64,000 nucleotides of DNA, taken from contig CAWGMB010000015.1 in assembly GCA_963823515.1 (NCBI GenBank), forward strand, positions 1 to 64,000, given 5' to 3'. The DNA is from Miltoncostaea sp963823515. Lineage in GTDB: Bacteria > Actinomycetota > Thermoleophilia > Miltoncostaeales > Miltoncostaeaceae. The first letter of the stretch is position 1. Each line of letters begins with the position of its first letter. The notes beneath the pieces were generated by a model that ran no database searches, was not told the origin of the DNA, and worked only from the letters and a program-made list of their open reading frames with translations. A program made the translations under genes and the position numbers. Positions 32,596 through 41,215 of this stretch are shown piece by piece.

Positions 32596-33180
32596 AGGCG
32601 TCCCTTCGTGGAGGGGACTCCGGCGACACGGGGGTTGCGGCGCCACGGCCTGGGCGAGGGCGCGGGCGAGCGCCTTGAAGCTGCCCTCGATGGCGTGGTG
32701 CGCGTTCCCGGGGACCAGAAGGCGGACGTGCACGGTCATGCCCGCGTGGTTGGCGAGGCCCCGGATGAACTCCCCGAGGAGCTCGGTCTCGAAACCGCCG
32801 ATCACCATCGCCGGCAGGGGCACGTCGACCGCGACATACGGACGCCCGGAGAGGTCGAGCGCCGCCTGCACCAGGCACTCGTCCATCGGGATGAGGGCCG
32901 CGCCGTAGCGCTCGATGCCCGAACGGTCGCCCAGGGCCGTGGCGAGGGCCTGGCCCAGCGTGATGCCGACGTCCTCCACCGTGTGGTGACTGCCGGTCTC
33001 CAGATCGCCACGCGCCTCGACCTCGATGTCGATCAGCGAGTGGCGGGCCAGCAACGTGAGCATGTGGTCGAAGAAGCCGACGCCGGTCGAAACCGTCGAC
33101 GCGCCGCTGCCGTCGAGGTCGATGCGGACGCGGACGTCGGTCTCCCCCGTCGTGCGCGTCGTCTCGGCACGCCGGCTCAC
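32592..33180 (-). pseudogene. hisB: Imidazoleglycerol-phosphate dehydratase, frameshifted near its C terminus
   Basis: A normal IGP dehydratase (about 195 residues) is visible. It contains GVGFFDHMLTLLARH, GSHHTVEDVGITLGQAL and FIRGLANHAGMTVH. About 15 codons before the end the frame slips at a run of five C (32630-32634). With four C the protein ends RVAGVPSTKGRL and a TGA at 32592, the standard HisB terminus. As given, it reads PCRRSPLHEG and continues in frame into HisH. The catalytic part is intact, so the enzyme may still work. GTG 33180 overlaps the hisD stop. Confidence 0.85.
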
Positions 33181-34445
33181 GACGGCCTCCGGCGCGCCTC
33201 GGCCGAGCGGCGGTGCATCGTGAAGCCCTCGGCATCGGCCAGCGCCGCCAGGTGCGGCGTCAGCGCCTCGACGGCCTCGTCGGTCATGTTGACCACGGAC
33301 ATCCTCCGCAGGAAGGTGGTGGGGCCGAGGGCCGACGCGTGGCGCGCCGCCCCCCCGGTGGGCAGGACGTGGTTGGATCCGGCGATGTAGTCGCCGAACG
33401 CGGTCGCGCCGTTGGATCCGATGAACACCGCCCCCGACCGCGTGATCCTCTGCGCCATCGCCCCGGCGTCGCGCGTCGCGATCTCCAGGTGCTCGGGGGC
33501 GAACGCCTCGGCCAGCTCGATCGCCAGGGGCATGCTGGCACACTCGACCAGGGTGATGGGGCCGAGGCCCTCTCCGAGCTCGTGCAGCTCGGCCTCCACG
33601 TCGGATATCACCTGCGGGTCATCGCTCACGAGCACGGCCGGCGAATCCTCTCCGTGCTCGGCCTGCGCGAGCAGGTCGAGGGCCAGCGCCCGCGGGTCGC
33701 ACGAGGCGTCGGCGATGATCATCACCTCGCTGGGACCGGCTACCCCGTCGATGCCCACGGTGCCGACGACCTGGCGCTTGGCCTCCTGGACCCAGGGGCT
33801 GCCCGGCCCCACGATCACCGCCACCGGGGCGATCGTGGCGGTGCCGAAGGCGAGGGCGCCGACCGCGGCGGCGCCCCCGGCGGCGTAGACCTCGTCGATG
33901 CCCAGGAGTGCCGCGGCGGCGAGGATCGACTCCGCGGGGCGGCCGTCAGGGCCTGGGGGGCTCACCACGACGATCCGCGACACCCCGGCCACCTGCGCCG
34001 GGACGACGCCCATGATCAGGCTCGACGGGTAGGCGGCGCGGCCCCCCGGCACGTAGCACCCTGCCGCATCGACCGGGATCGAGCGGACCGTCACGCCCTG
34101 CCCGGCGGGCAGGCGCACGCTGACGTCCTCGGGGAGGGTCGCCTCGGCCACGTGCCGCACCTGCGCGGCCGCGACGCCGATCGCCACGCGCAGGTCGTCG
34201 TCGAGCGAGGCGGCAGCGCGGGCGAGCGTCGCCTGGGGCACGCGCAGGCGGTCGTGCGTGAAGTCGGCGCAGTCGAAGCGGCGAGCGCCCTCCACGAGAG
34301 CGTCGTCACCACGCTCGCGGACGGCCTCGAGGACCTCGCTCACGCCGCCGGCCACGCCGGCCGTGTCCAGCACGGGGCGCAGGGTCTGCGCGAGCACCGC
34401 GGTGCCGCCGGCCCGCAGCCGCGCGCGGCGGGGGCCGGCGCTCAC
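33177..34445 (-). CDS. hisD: Histidinol dehydrogenase
   Basis: This 422-residue zinc enzyme oxidises histidinol to histidine in two NAD steps. Visible motifs are YVPGGRAAYPSSLIMGVVPA, IDGVAGPSEVMIIAD, LLAQAEHGEDSP, FAPEHLEIAT and SNHVLPTGGAARHAS. The GTG at 34445 overlaps the hisG stop as GTGA; the upstream frame inside hisG is shadow. Confidence 0.96.
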   Translation of the reverse strand: MSAGPRRARLRAGGTAVLAQTLRPVLDTAGVAGGVSEVLEAVRERGDDALVEGARRFDCADFTHDRLRVPQATLARAAASLDDDLRVAIGVAAAQVRHVAEATLPEDVSVRLPAGQGVTVRSIPVDAAGCYVPGGRAAYPSSLIMGVVPAQVAGVSRIVVVSPPGPDGRPAESILAAAALLGIDEVYAAGGAAAVGALAFGTATIAPVAVIVGPGSPWVQEAKRQVVGTVGIDGVAGPSEVMIIADASCDPRALALDLLAQAEHGEDSPAVLVSDDPQVISDVEAELHELGEGLGPITLVECASMPLAIELAEAFAPEHLEIATRDAGAMAQRITRSGAVFIGSNGATAFGDYIAGSNHVLPTGGAARHASALGPTTFLRRMSVVNMTDEAVEALTPHLAALADAEGFTMHRRSAEARRRPS

Positions 34446-35080
34446 GGCGAAGACTCCCCCATGCGCCCGACCAGCGCGTCCAGCTCCTCGGCGCGCAGTG
34501 TCTGGCTGACGCGGTTCACGATCAGACGCGCCGACGACTCGAAGATCTGCTCGCGCTCCACCAGACCGTTCTCGCGCAGGGTGCGGCCCGTCGCCACGAG
34601 GTCGACGATCCCGTGGGCCAGGCCCACCAGAGGAGCGAGCTCCACGGATCCGTTCACCTTCACCACCTCGGCCTGGCGGCCGGTCGACGTGAAGTGGCCG
34701 GTCGCGGTCAGGGGGTACTTGGTGGCCACGCGCACCACGCCCAGGTGCTCGAGCGCGGCCGGCGTCGGATCCTCCCCCTCGCGGGTCGCGTAGACCATGC
34801 GGCATCCGCCGAAACCGAGGTCCAGCACCTCGTAGACGTCCGGGTCGCGCTCGTAGAGGACGTCCTTGCCGACGATTCCGATGTCGGCGGCGCCGGCCTC
34901 GACGTAGGTCGGCACGTCGCTGGGGCGCGTCGTGATGAAGGTCGTCCCGCTCGGGCTCTCCACGATCAGGCGCCGCCCGGCGTCGCGCAGGGGCTCGACG
35001 TTGACGCCGGCGCGCTCGAGGGCCTCGAGGGAACCCGGCAGGAGCGCCCCGAGCGGCACGCAGATCCTCAGTCCCGCCAT
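34442..35080 (-). CDS. hisG: ATP phosphoribosyltransferase, short form
   Basis: This 212-residue enzyme is the first step of histidine synthesis, ATP plus PRPP. It lacks the C-terminal regulatory domain of the long form and needs HisZ, whose gene overlaps it by 13 bases upstream. Motifs are DIGIVGKDVLYER, VATKYPLTATGHF and GLAHGIVDLVATGRTLREN, the PRPP-binding loop. ATG 35080. Confidence 0.95.
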   Translation of the reverse strand: MAGLRICVPLGALLPGSLEALERAGVNVEPLRDAGRRLIVESPSGTTFITTRPSDVPTYVEAGAADIGIVGKDVLYERDPDVYEVLDLGFGGCRMVYATREGEDPTPAALEHLGVVRVATKYPLTATGHFTSTGRQAEVVKVNGSVELAPLVGLAHGIVDLVATGRTLRENGLVEREQIFESSARLIVNRVSQTLRAEELDALVGRMGESSP

Positions 35081-36330
35081 GCGGCCACGTCCTCCAGGTT
35101 CGCGCACGAGCGGGTCACGCCCGTCGCGCGGTCGGTGACCGAGAAACCGTCGTCCGCCCGGCGCGCGACGTACCGCCAGCCGTCCGCGGCGGCCAGGGCG
35201 TCGGCGTCGGCCGACCCCTCGGAGAGCGCGACCACCGGGAGGCCCGCCGCGCGCAGAGCGGCGACGGCCGCCAGGTCGGCGTCGAGCCCGCCGGCGAGCA
35301 CGAGACCCGGCCGGGGCGGAGTCGCCGACGACCCGGAGGCGATCAGGGCCTGGTGCAGCAGATCGAGGGTGATCGCGAACCCGACGGCGGGGCGGTCGCA
35401 GCCGAAGCGCGCCCCGAGCCCGTCGTACCGGCCCCCCATGGCGATCGGCGCACCCACTCCGGGGGCGTACGCCTCGACCACGACCCCCGAGTAGTAGGAC
35501 CAGTCCCGCAGCACCCCGAGGTCGAGGATCACCGCGTCCACGGCACCCTGTTCGGCGAGCAGGTCGAGCGTGCGCCCCAGGCGCTCGCAGGCCGGCGACG
35601 CGGACGGGACCTCGGATGCGATCCGCGCCAGCACCTCGCGGCCGCCGCGCAGGGAGGGCAGGTCGCGCAGAAGGCCGGAGCCGGGGCCCGACGGCAGAGC
35701 GTGCGCGGCGAGCCGCCGCCACTCCACGAAGTTCCGCGCGGCCAGCGCCGCGCTCAGATCGGATCGCACCCGCGCGTCCACCCCGAGGCCGTCGAGCACC
35801 GCGGTGGTGAGAGAGACGTCGCCCACCCCGACGCGCAGGCCCGTCAGGCCGGTCGCGCGCAGGCTCTCCACGAGGAGGGCGAGCACCTCGGCGTCGGCGC
35901 CGGGACCCCCCTCGCCCACGAGCTCGACGCCCGCCTGGCGCTGCTCGGAGGCGCGCGGGTGACCGGGCGACGGCGGACGGAAGGCGCGCGCGAGGTACGA
36001 GACGCGGACCGGGCCGGGGTGGTCGCTCATGCGCGTCGCGACCAGGCGCGCGACGGGGATCGTGAGGTCGGGACGCAGCACCAGGACGCGCCCCGTCTCG
36101 TCGAAGAGGCGGAAGCTGTCGCGCAGACGCCCCTCCTGGGCCCGCTCGACGACGTCGGCGAACTCCAGGACCGGGGTCATGACCTCGCGGTACCCATAGG
36201 CCTCGAAGCGGCCGCGCAGAGCGGCCTCGACGCCGCGGAGCTCCCGCGCCTCGACCGCCAGCACGTCCTTGCCCCCGGAGGGGAGGCCGGCGGCGGCGAG
36301 GCCGCCGCGCCCGCTGTCGGCGTCACTCAC
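35068..36330 (-). CDS. hisZ: ATP phosphoribosyltransferase regulatory subunit
   Basis: This paralogue of histidyl-tRNA synthetase has about 420 residues and no charging activity. It pairs with short HisG and senses histidine. The class II fold is visible in FEAYGYREVMTPVLEFADV, LRPDLTIPVARLVATR and YYSGVVVEAYAPGVGAPI. The N terminus is extended (SDADSGRGGLAAAGLPSGGK). Start GTG 36330 overlaps the end of murA by 8 bases; a GTG two codons earlier is possible. Confidence 0.9.
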   Translation of the reverse strand: MSDADSGRGGLAAAGLPSGGKDVLAVEARELRGVEAALRGRFEAYGYREVMTPVLEFADVVERAQEGRLRDSFRLFDETGRVLVLRPDLTIPVARLVATRMSDHPGPVRVSYLARAFRPPSPGHPRASEQRQAGVELVGEGGPGADAEVLALLVESLRATGLTGLRVGVGDVSLTTAVLDGLGVDARVRSDLSAALAARNFVEWRRLAAHALPSGPGSGLLRDLPSLRGGREVLARIASEVPSASPACERLGRTLDLLAEQGAVDAVILDLGVLRDWSYYSGVVVEAYAPGVGAPIAMGGRYDGLGARFGCDRPAVGFAITLDLLHQALIASGSSATPPRPGLVLAGGLDADLAAVAALRAAGLPVVALSEGSADADALAAADGWRYVARRADDGFSVTDRATGVTRSCANLEDVAAWRD

Positions 36331-37609
36331 GCACACGCTCGATGTCGGCGCCGAGGTCGCGCAGCCTCTGGTCGATGCGCTCGTATCCCCGGTCGATCTG
36401 GCCCACGTTGCCGATGACGCTCACTCCGTCGGCGGCGAGGCTCGCGATCAGCATGGCCATGCCGGCGCGGATGTCCGGGCTCTCGAGCCGCTCGCCGTAG
36501 AGCCGGGCGGGGCCGCTCACGAGCACCCGGTGCGGGTCGCACAGGACGATCCGGGCCCCCATCGCGACCAGCTTGTCCACGAAGAAGAGCCGGTTCTCGA
36601 ACATCTTCTCGAAGATCATGACCGTGCCGTGCGTCTGCGTGGCGACCGCGGTGGCGATGCTGGTGAGATCGGCCGGGAAGGCGGGCCAGATGCCGTCGTC
36701 GATCTTCGGGATCGCATCGCCCTCGTCGGAGACCACGCGCAGCGACTGGTCCGGCGGCACGCGCAGCGTGTCGCCGTCCATCTCCACGCGGATGCCCATC
36801 CGCTCGAAGGTGAGGTTGATCATGCGCATGTCGCTGGCGCGCACGTCGGTGATCGTCAGGTCGGAGCCCGTGATCGCGCCGAGGCCGATGAACGAGCCGA
36901 TCTCGATGTAGTCCGGGCCGATCCGGAAGCGCCCGCCGTGGAGGCGGTCGACGCCGTCGATGATCAGGCGGTTGGTGCCGATGCCCTCGATCCGACCGCC
37001 CAGCTCCACGAGGAAGCGGGCGAGGTCCTGGACGTGCGGCTCGCCGGCGGCGTTGAGGATCACGGTGCGGCCGGTGGCGGTGACCGCCGCCATCAGCGCG
37101 TTCTCGGTGGCGGTCACCGAGGCTTCGTCGAGGAACAGCTCCGCGCCGCGCAGCCCGCGGTGACTGAGGCTGTAGCTGCGGTTGACCTCGCAGTCGGCAC
37201 CGAGGGCGCGGAACGCGAGCAGGTGGGTGTCGACGCGGCGACGGCCGATGAAGTCGCCGCCCGCGAGGGGCAGCTCGACCTCGCCGCAGCGCGCGAGCAG
37301 GGGCCCCGCGAGCAGCAGCGAGGCGCGCAGGCGGCGGCAGAGGTCCGGATCGAGGTGCGTCGTGCGGACGCGGTCGGCGCGCAGAGCAAGGGTGTTGGGG
37401 CCCTCGTCGCGGACGCTGACCCCGAGGTCGTCGAGGAGCGCCAGCATGACGTGGACGTCGAGGATGTCGGGCACGTTCTCGAGCACGACCTCCTCGTCCG
37501 TCAGAAGGCATGCGGCGAGGATCGGCAGAGCGGCGTTCTTGTTGCCGCTCGGCACCACGGTGCCGGACAGCGCTCGGCCGCCCCGGATGACCAGCCTGTC
37601 CTGACTCAC
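36323..37609 (-). CDS. murA: UDP-N-acetylglucosamine 1-carboxyvinyltransferase with Asp in place of the catalytic Cys
   Basis: This 428-residue enzyme is the first committed step of peptidoglycan synthesis. SGNKNAALPILAACLLTDE opens the protein, and the active-site loop reads PLAGGDFIGRRRVDTH. Most bacteria have GGCAIG there; the Cys is the fosfomycin target. Here Asp (residue 119) takes its place, as in mycobacterial MurA, which predicts intrinsic resistance. GTG 37609 is 8 bases from a TAGCGT box. hisZ follows with an 8-base overlap, so murA leads the his operon. Confidence 0.9.
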   Translation of the reverse strand: MSQDRLVIRGGRALSGTVVPSGNKNAALPILAACLLTDEEVVLENVPDILDVHVMLALLDDLGVSVRDEGPNTLALRADRVRTTHLDPDLCRRLRASLLLAGPLLARCGEVELPLAGGDFIGRRRVDTHLLAFRALGADCEVNRSYSLSHRGLRGAELFLDEASVTATENALMAAVTATGRTVILNAAGEPHVQDLARFLVELGGRIEGIGTNRLIIDGVDRLHGGRFRIGPDYIEIGSFIGLGAITGSDLTITDVRASDMRMINLTFERMGIRVEMDGDTLRVPPDQSLRVVSDEGDAIPKIDDGIWPAFPADLTSIATAVATQTHGTVMIFEKMFENRLFFVDKLVAMGARIVLCDPHRVLVSGPARLYGERLESPDIRAGMAMLIASLAADGVSVIGNVGQIDRGYERIDQRLRDLGADIERVRE

Positions 37610-37617
37610 GACCCTGG

Positions 37618-37623
37618 ACGCTA
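37618..37623 (-). promoter_or_regulatory. -10 box TAGCGT before murA-his, containing the upstream stop codon
   Basis: TAGCGT on the minus strand, 8 bases before GTG 37609. Its TAG is the stop codon of the class V aminotransferase gene. Confidence 0.5.
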
Positions 37624-38781
37624 GCAGTCGCCGCGCGCGATCGCGGTCACGAGGCCGCTCAGGAGCTCCGCGTCGGATGCGTCGCTGAAGAAGCCGAAAG
37701 CGGCCCGGAGGGCGGCGGGCCGCTCCAGCCAGCGCACGATGCAGCCGCGCTCGGCGAGGGCGGCGCACGCCGCCTGGGGATCGCGCCCCTCGATGACGAA
37801 CGTCACCAGACCGGCCTGCGGAGCCGCTGGGGTCAGCACGCGCACCCCGGCGACGGCCTCGAGCGCCGCCCTGCCCTCGGCGGCCGCCTCGGCGACTCGC
37901 CGGTGGATCCATCCCCACCCGAGCCCCTCGAGCCACTCAATCGAGGCCCGCCAGGCGGGCAGCAGTGCCGCGGGCGGCGTCGAGACCTCGTAGCGCTGGG
38001 CCCCCGGGTGCGGGGTCAGCGCCCCCCCGGGGCCGTGCCCGGCACCGCTCTCGTATCCCGACGCCGCGAGGTCGATGCGGTCCATGGCCTCGGGCGCCAC
38101 CCAGAGGGCGCCGAGCCCCTCGGGGCCCAGGAGCCACTTATGGGCCGGGAACGCGTACGCGTCCACGCCGAGCGCCGCGACGTCCACCGGGATCGCCCCC
38201 GCCGACTGGGCGCCGTCCACGAGCACGAGCGCGCCCACCGCCCGCGCCGCCCGGGCGGCCCCGGCGACGTCGAGCACCGCGCCGGTGGCCCAGGAGACGT
38301 GCGACAGCGCCACGAGCCGCGTCCGCGGACCGCAGGCGGCCGCGACCGCCGCGGCCAGGCCCTCCCCCGAGCCGCCGGGGTCGATCCAGCGGACCACGGC
38401 GCCGTGGCGACGGGCGATCACCGCCAGGGGGACGGTGAGCCCCGGATGCTCGAGCGCCGGCGCGACGATCTCGTCGCCCGGGCGCCAGTCGAGCCCCCAT
38501 GCGACGACGTTGAGGCCCGTGGTCGTGTTCGCGGTGAGCGCGATCTCCGCCGCCGGCGCCGCGACGACCCGTCCGGCGGCGGCCCTCACGGCGGACGACT
38601 CCTCCACCATCGCCTCGAACGAGGCCAGGCTGCCCCGCACGCGTCCCACCGCGTCGTCGGCCCAGTCTCGCAGGGCCGCCGCGGCCGCGAGCGGCAGGGG
38701 GCCGCACCCGCCGGCGTTGAGATAGGCGCCGGGCGCGAGGCTCGGCAGCTGGGCGCGCACAGCGCGCAGGACGGGATCCAC
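37621..38781 (-). CDS. Class V aminotransferase (cysteine desulfurase/selenocysteine lyase-like)
   Basis: This 386-residue PLP enzyme has the PLP lysine in AYAFPAHKWLLGPEGLGALWV, ALTANTTTGLNVVAWGL near the N terminus, and VDGAQSAGAIPVDV. No active-site Cys loop of a typical desulfurase is evident, so the substrate is open; isopenicillin-N-epimerase-like is an alternative label. GTG 38781 is leaderless (TACGAT, 6 bases). It is divergent from a small gene at 38849. Confidence 0.85.
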   Translation of the reverse strand: MDPVLRAVRAQLPSLAPGAYLNAGGCGPLPLAAAAALRDWADDAVGRVRGSLASFEAMVEESSAVRAAAGRVVAAPAAEIALTANTTTGLNVVAWGLDWRPGDEIVAPALEHPGLTVPLAVIARRHGAVVRWIDPGGSGEGLAAAVAAACGPRTRLVALSHVSWATGAVLDVAGAARAARAVGALVLVDGAQSAGAIPVDVAALGVDAYAFPAHKWLLGPEGLGALWVAPEAMDRIDLAASGYESGAGHGPGGALTPHPGAQRYEVSTPPAALLPAWRASIEWLEGLGWGWIHRRVAEAAAEGRAALEAVAGVRVLTPAAPQAGLVTFVIEGRDPQAACAALAERGCIVRWLERPAALRAAFGFFSDASDAELLSGLVTAIARGDC

Positions 38782-38787
38782 GGGGCC

Positions 38788-38793
38788 ATCGTA
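38788..38793 (-). promoter_or_regulatory. -10 box TACGAT, leaderless start of the class V aminotransferase
   Basis: TACGAT on the minus strand, 6 bases before GTG 38781. Confidence 0.5.
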
Positions 38794-38848
38794 GCCCCGC
38801 GCCCCGGGAGCGTTGCGCGCCCCGCCGGGCGGTGGATGCAACCGCGGC

Positions 38849-39118
38849 ATGAGGCTCCTGCGACTGATGCCGGGATACGGCGAGACCCTCGTCTGCGAGG
38901 GCGACCCGCGCGTCGACGAGGAGCGCGCCGAGCTCCTCGCGGCGTTCCGTCGCCAGCTCGACGAGGGCATGTGGGCGGCCGTCCCGGTCACCGACGACCG
39001 CAGCGGGCGACGTGAGGCGGTGCTGGTCACCGACTTCGCCGACATCACCCCCGGGGCAGAGCGAGTCCTCTTCTGGCCGCGCGCCGGCGGCGGCTCGACC
39101 CGCGCGCCCGCGGGCTGA
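38849..39118 (+). CDS. Small unknown protein
   Basis: This 89-residue protein reads MRLLRLMPGYGETLVCEGDP, then RAELLAAFRRQLDEGMWAAV and AVLVTDFADITPGAERVLFW. It is alpha/beta in character, with no signal or membrane segment and no family recognised. Coding character is good (balanced residues, no low complexity until the last ten). It is divergent from the aminotransferase and 10 bases upstream of the broken gene at 39.1 kb, possibly an operon. Confidence 0.6.
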   Translation: MRLLRLMPGYGETLVCEGDPRVDEERAELLAAFRRQLDEGMWAAVPVTDDRSGRREAVLVTDFADITPGAERVLFWPRAGGGSTRAPAG

Positions 39119-39128
39119 GCCGGGCGCG

Positions 39129-39810
39129 ATGGGCTCCGGGCTCATGGTGATGGCGCTCGTCCTGACCCTGGGTCTCATCGGCGTGGCCCTCGGGTTCGCC
39201 GGCCGCGGCACAGCCGGGTCGCGGGCAGGCGCCGGCCCGCCTTGTGGCTCACCGAGCGGCCGCCCTCGCCCGAGCAGGCCGAGGACCGCTCGCGGGACCT
39301 GCTGCGGTGGTGGTCAACCCCGAGGAGTGGCAGATGTTCCACGACCTCGGCTTCATCTGCGTCACCGGCCGCCGCCGGGCGCGCGGCGGCCGGCACTTCG
39401 AGCGCTCCCCGCGCCACCGGTACCTGATCTACCCGCACCTGCCGGTCGTGGCGCTCCTGCCGCGCTCGATGGCCCCGGTGCGCGAGTACTGCGTGCATTT
39501 CCCGGACCGCGGGGGCGCCGCCGGCTCCACGCTGCCGCCCGCCGGCGACGACGTCCTGGCGAAGTGGATGACGCTCCGGGCCGACGAGGAGCGCCTGCTC
39601 TCGTTCGCCAACGTCTCCGGGGTGGGCTGCCAGGTACCGCTCGCCCGCATCGAGCGGGACCTCGCCCGCCTCGAGCGCTGGACCGCCCGGCGCGCCGCTC
39701 AGAAGGGGGCCGAGGGCTCCTCGCCGGCCGGCAGGCCCTCGGCGGTCAGTTCCTCGATGCGCCTCTGGGCCGCTCCGAGGCGCTCGCGGCAGGCCGCGAG
39801 ATACCCCTGA
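39129..39810 (+). pseudogene. Unknown membrane-anchored protein split over three frames
   Basis: Three frames give consecutive pieces of what looks like one protein. First ATG 39129 opens a membrane helix (LMVMALVLTLGLIGVALGFAG). Next, about 39210-39300 in a second frame gives PALWLTERPPSPEQAEDRSRDLL. From about 39305 a third frame gives VVNPEEWQMFHDLGFICVTG..., PRHRYLIYPHLPVVALLPRS, and RLLSFANVSGVGCQVPLARI. Each shift corresponds to one missing base; restoring one G at CGG-GTG near 39304 would join the last two. The tail beyond about 39700 is antisense to xseB. Family unknown; the breaks may be sequencing errors. Confidence 0.5.
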
Positions 39811-39956
39811 CCGCGCTCGAAGAGCGCGACGGCCTCCTCGAGTCCCACCTCGCCGCTCTCGAGGCGGGACACCACCTCGTCGAGCCGGCGCAGGGCCTCC
39901 TCGAAGGTGACCGGGGCCTCCTCGCCGGAAGGGGGGGCCGGCACCGGGTCGCTCAT
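39699..39956 (-). CDS. xseB: Exodeoxyribonuclease VII small subunit
   Basis: This 85-residue helical protein coats XseA in the single-strand nuclease. The family motif is FEEALRRLDEVVSRLESGEV, then LEEAVALFERGQGYLAACRERL. ATG 39956 overlaps the xseA stop as ATGA, so subunit output is coupled. Its stop lies within the convergent broken gene. Confidence 0.94.
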   Translation of the reverse strand: MSDPVPAPPSGEEAPVTFEEALRRLDEVVSRLESGEVGLEEAVALFERGQGYLAACRERLGAAQRRIEELTAEGLPAGEEPSAPF

Positions 39957-41215
39957 CGCTCCGCCTCCGTGCGCGCGGCGATGCGCCCGTCGCGCAGGCC
40001 GATGTCGAGCCGGCGGCCCGGGCCGATCCCGCTCGCCGACGCGATCACGGCGCCGTCCTCGGCGTCGCGGACGATCGCGTACCCGCGCGCGAGAGTCCGC
40101 TCGGGCGAGAGCAGGGCGAGCAGGGCCGCGGCCCGCTCCACGCGGCCCGCCGCCTCCTGGGTGCGCCCGGTCATGGCACGCTCCAGCGAGGCCGACCTGG
40201 CGGCGAGCCCGGCGGGCGCCGACGCGCCCACGCGCGACAGCGCCGCCGAGAGCCGGGGGGCCAGCCGCTCGACGCGGTCGCGCCCGAGCGCGCCGTTCGC
40301 GCGCAGCGCCCGCACCAGGGCCTCCCCGCGGCGCTCGACCGACCGGCCCGCGGCGGCGCTCGTCCGCTCCAGCCCGCGCCGGATCGCGAGCGAGGCGTCG
40401 GCGAGACGCGCCTCCACGGCCTCGATGCTCGGCACCACCACCGCCGCGGCCGCCGTCGGGGTCGAGACGCGGACGTCCGCCACCAGGTCGCACAGGGTGA
40501 CGTCCCGCTCGTGGCCGACGGCCGACACGATCGGGGTCGCCGACGCCGCGACGGCGCGGCACACAGGCTCGCTGTTGAAGGCCATCAGGTCCTCCAGCGA
40601 CCCGCCGCCGCGGGCCACGACGATCACGTCCACGTCGGGACGGGCGTCCAGGTGGCGGAGCGCCCGCACGATCAGTCCGGAGGCCGTGTCGCCCTGCACC
40701 GGCACGCTCACCAGCACGACGTCGGCCGACGGGAAGCGGGCCCAGACGGTGGTGAGCACGTCGTCGCGGGCCGCGCCGTCCGGGCTCGTGACCAGCCCGA
40801 TGCGCCGCGGCAGCATCGGAGGGCGCCGCTTGCGAGCGGGATCGAGCAGGCCCTCGGCTTCGAGACGGCCCCGAAGCTCGTCCACGCGGGCCCGCAGCAG
40901 CCCGTCGCCCGCGAGCTCGAGCTTCTCGACCCGCATCGAGATCTGCCCGCGCTGGCGCCAGAACTCGATGCGGCCATAGGCCTGCACCATCGCCCCGTTG
41001 GCAGGGCGATGGGGAAGCCGGTCGAAGACGATTCCGTTCATCGAGGCGTCGAGCACGTGCTCCCCGCGCAACGTGAAGCGCATCTGGGTGCGTGCCGGGC
41101 GCAGGTCCTGCACCTCGGCCTCCACCCAGAAGGATTTCAGGCCCTCGAACATCCCCGACAGGCGCGCCGTCACGTCCTCGACGCTGAAGACCCGCCGGTC
41201 GCCGACCAGCCTCAC
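39953..41215 (-). CDS. xseA: Exodeoxyribonuclease VII large subunit
   Basis: This 420-residue nuclease has an N-terminal OB fold (FWVEAEVQDLRPARTQMRFT), a catalytic domain (GLVTSPDGAARDDVLTTVWAR, VVARGGGSLEDLMAFNSEPV, VGHERDVTLCDLVADVR) and a long coiled coil. It degrades single-stranded DNA in the cytoplasm. GTG 41215 overlaps the stop of the oxidoreductase gene as GTGA. Confidence 0.95.
   Translation of the reverse strand: MRLVGDRRVFSVEDVTARLSGMFEGLKSFWVEAEVQDLRPARTQMRFTLRGEHVLDASMNGIVFDRLPHRPANGAMVQAYGRIEFWRQRGQISMRVEKLELAGDGLLRARVDELRGRLEAEGLLDPARKRRPPMLPRRIGLVTSPDGAARDDVLTTVWARFPSADVVLVSVPVQGDTASGLIVRALRHLDARPDVDVIVVARGGGSLEDLMAFNSEPVCRAVAASATPIVSAVGHERDVTLCDLVADVRVSTPTAAAAVVVPSIEAVEARLADASLAIRRGLERTSAAAGRSVERRGEALVRALRANGALGRDRVERLAPRLSAALSRVGASAPAGLAARSASLERAMTGRTQEAAGRVERAAALLALLSPERTLARGYAIVRDAEDGAVIASASGIGPGRRLDIGLRDGRIAARTEAER

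Noticed and set aside
31208..33235. A 675-codon frame that looks like a HisA fusion
   Set aside because: The upstream part is the wrong frame of hisH and hisB. HisA starts at GTG 31951 with a GTGA overlap.
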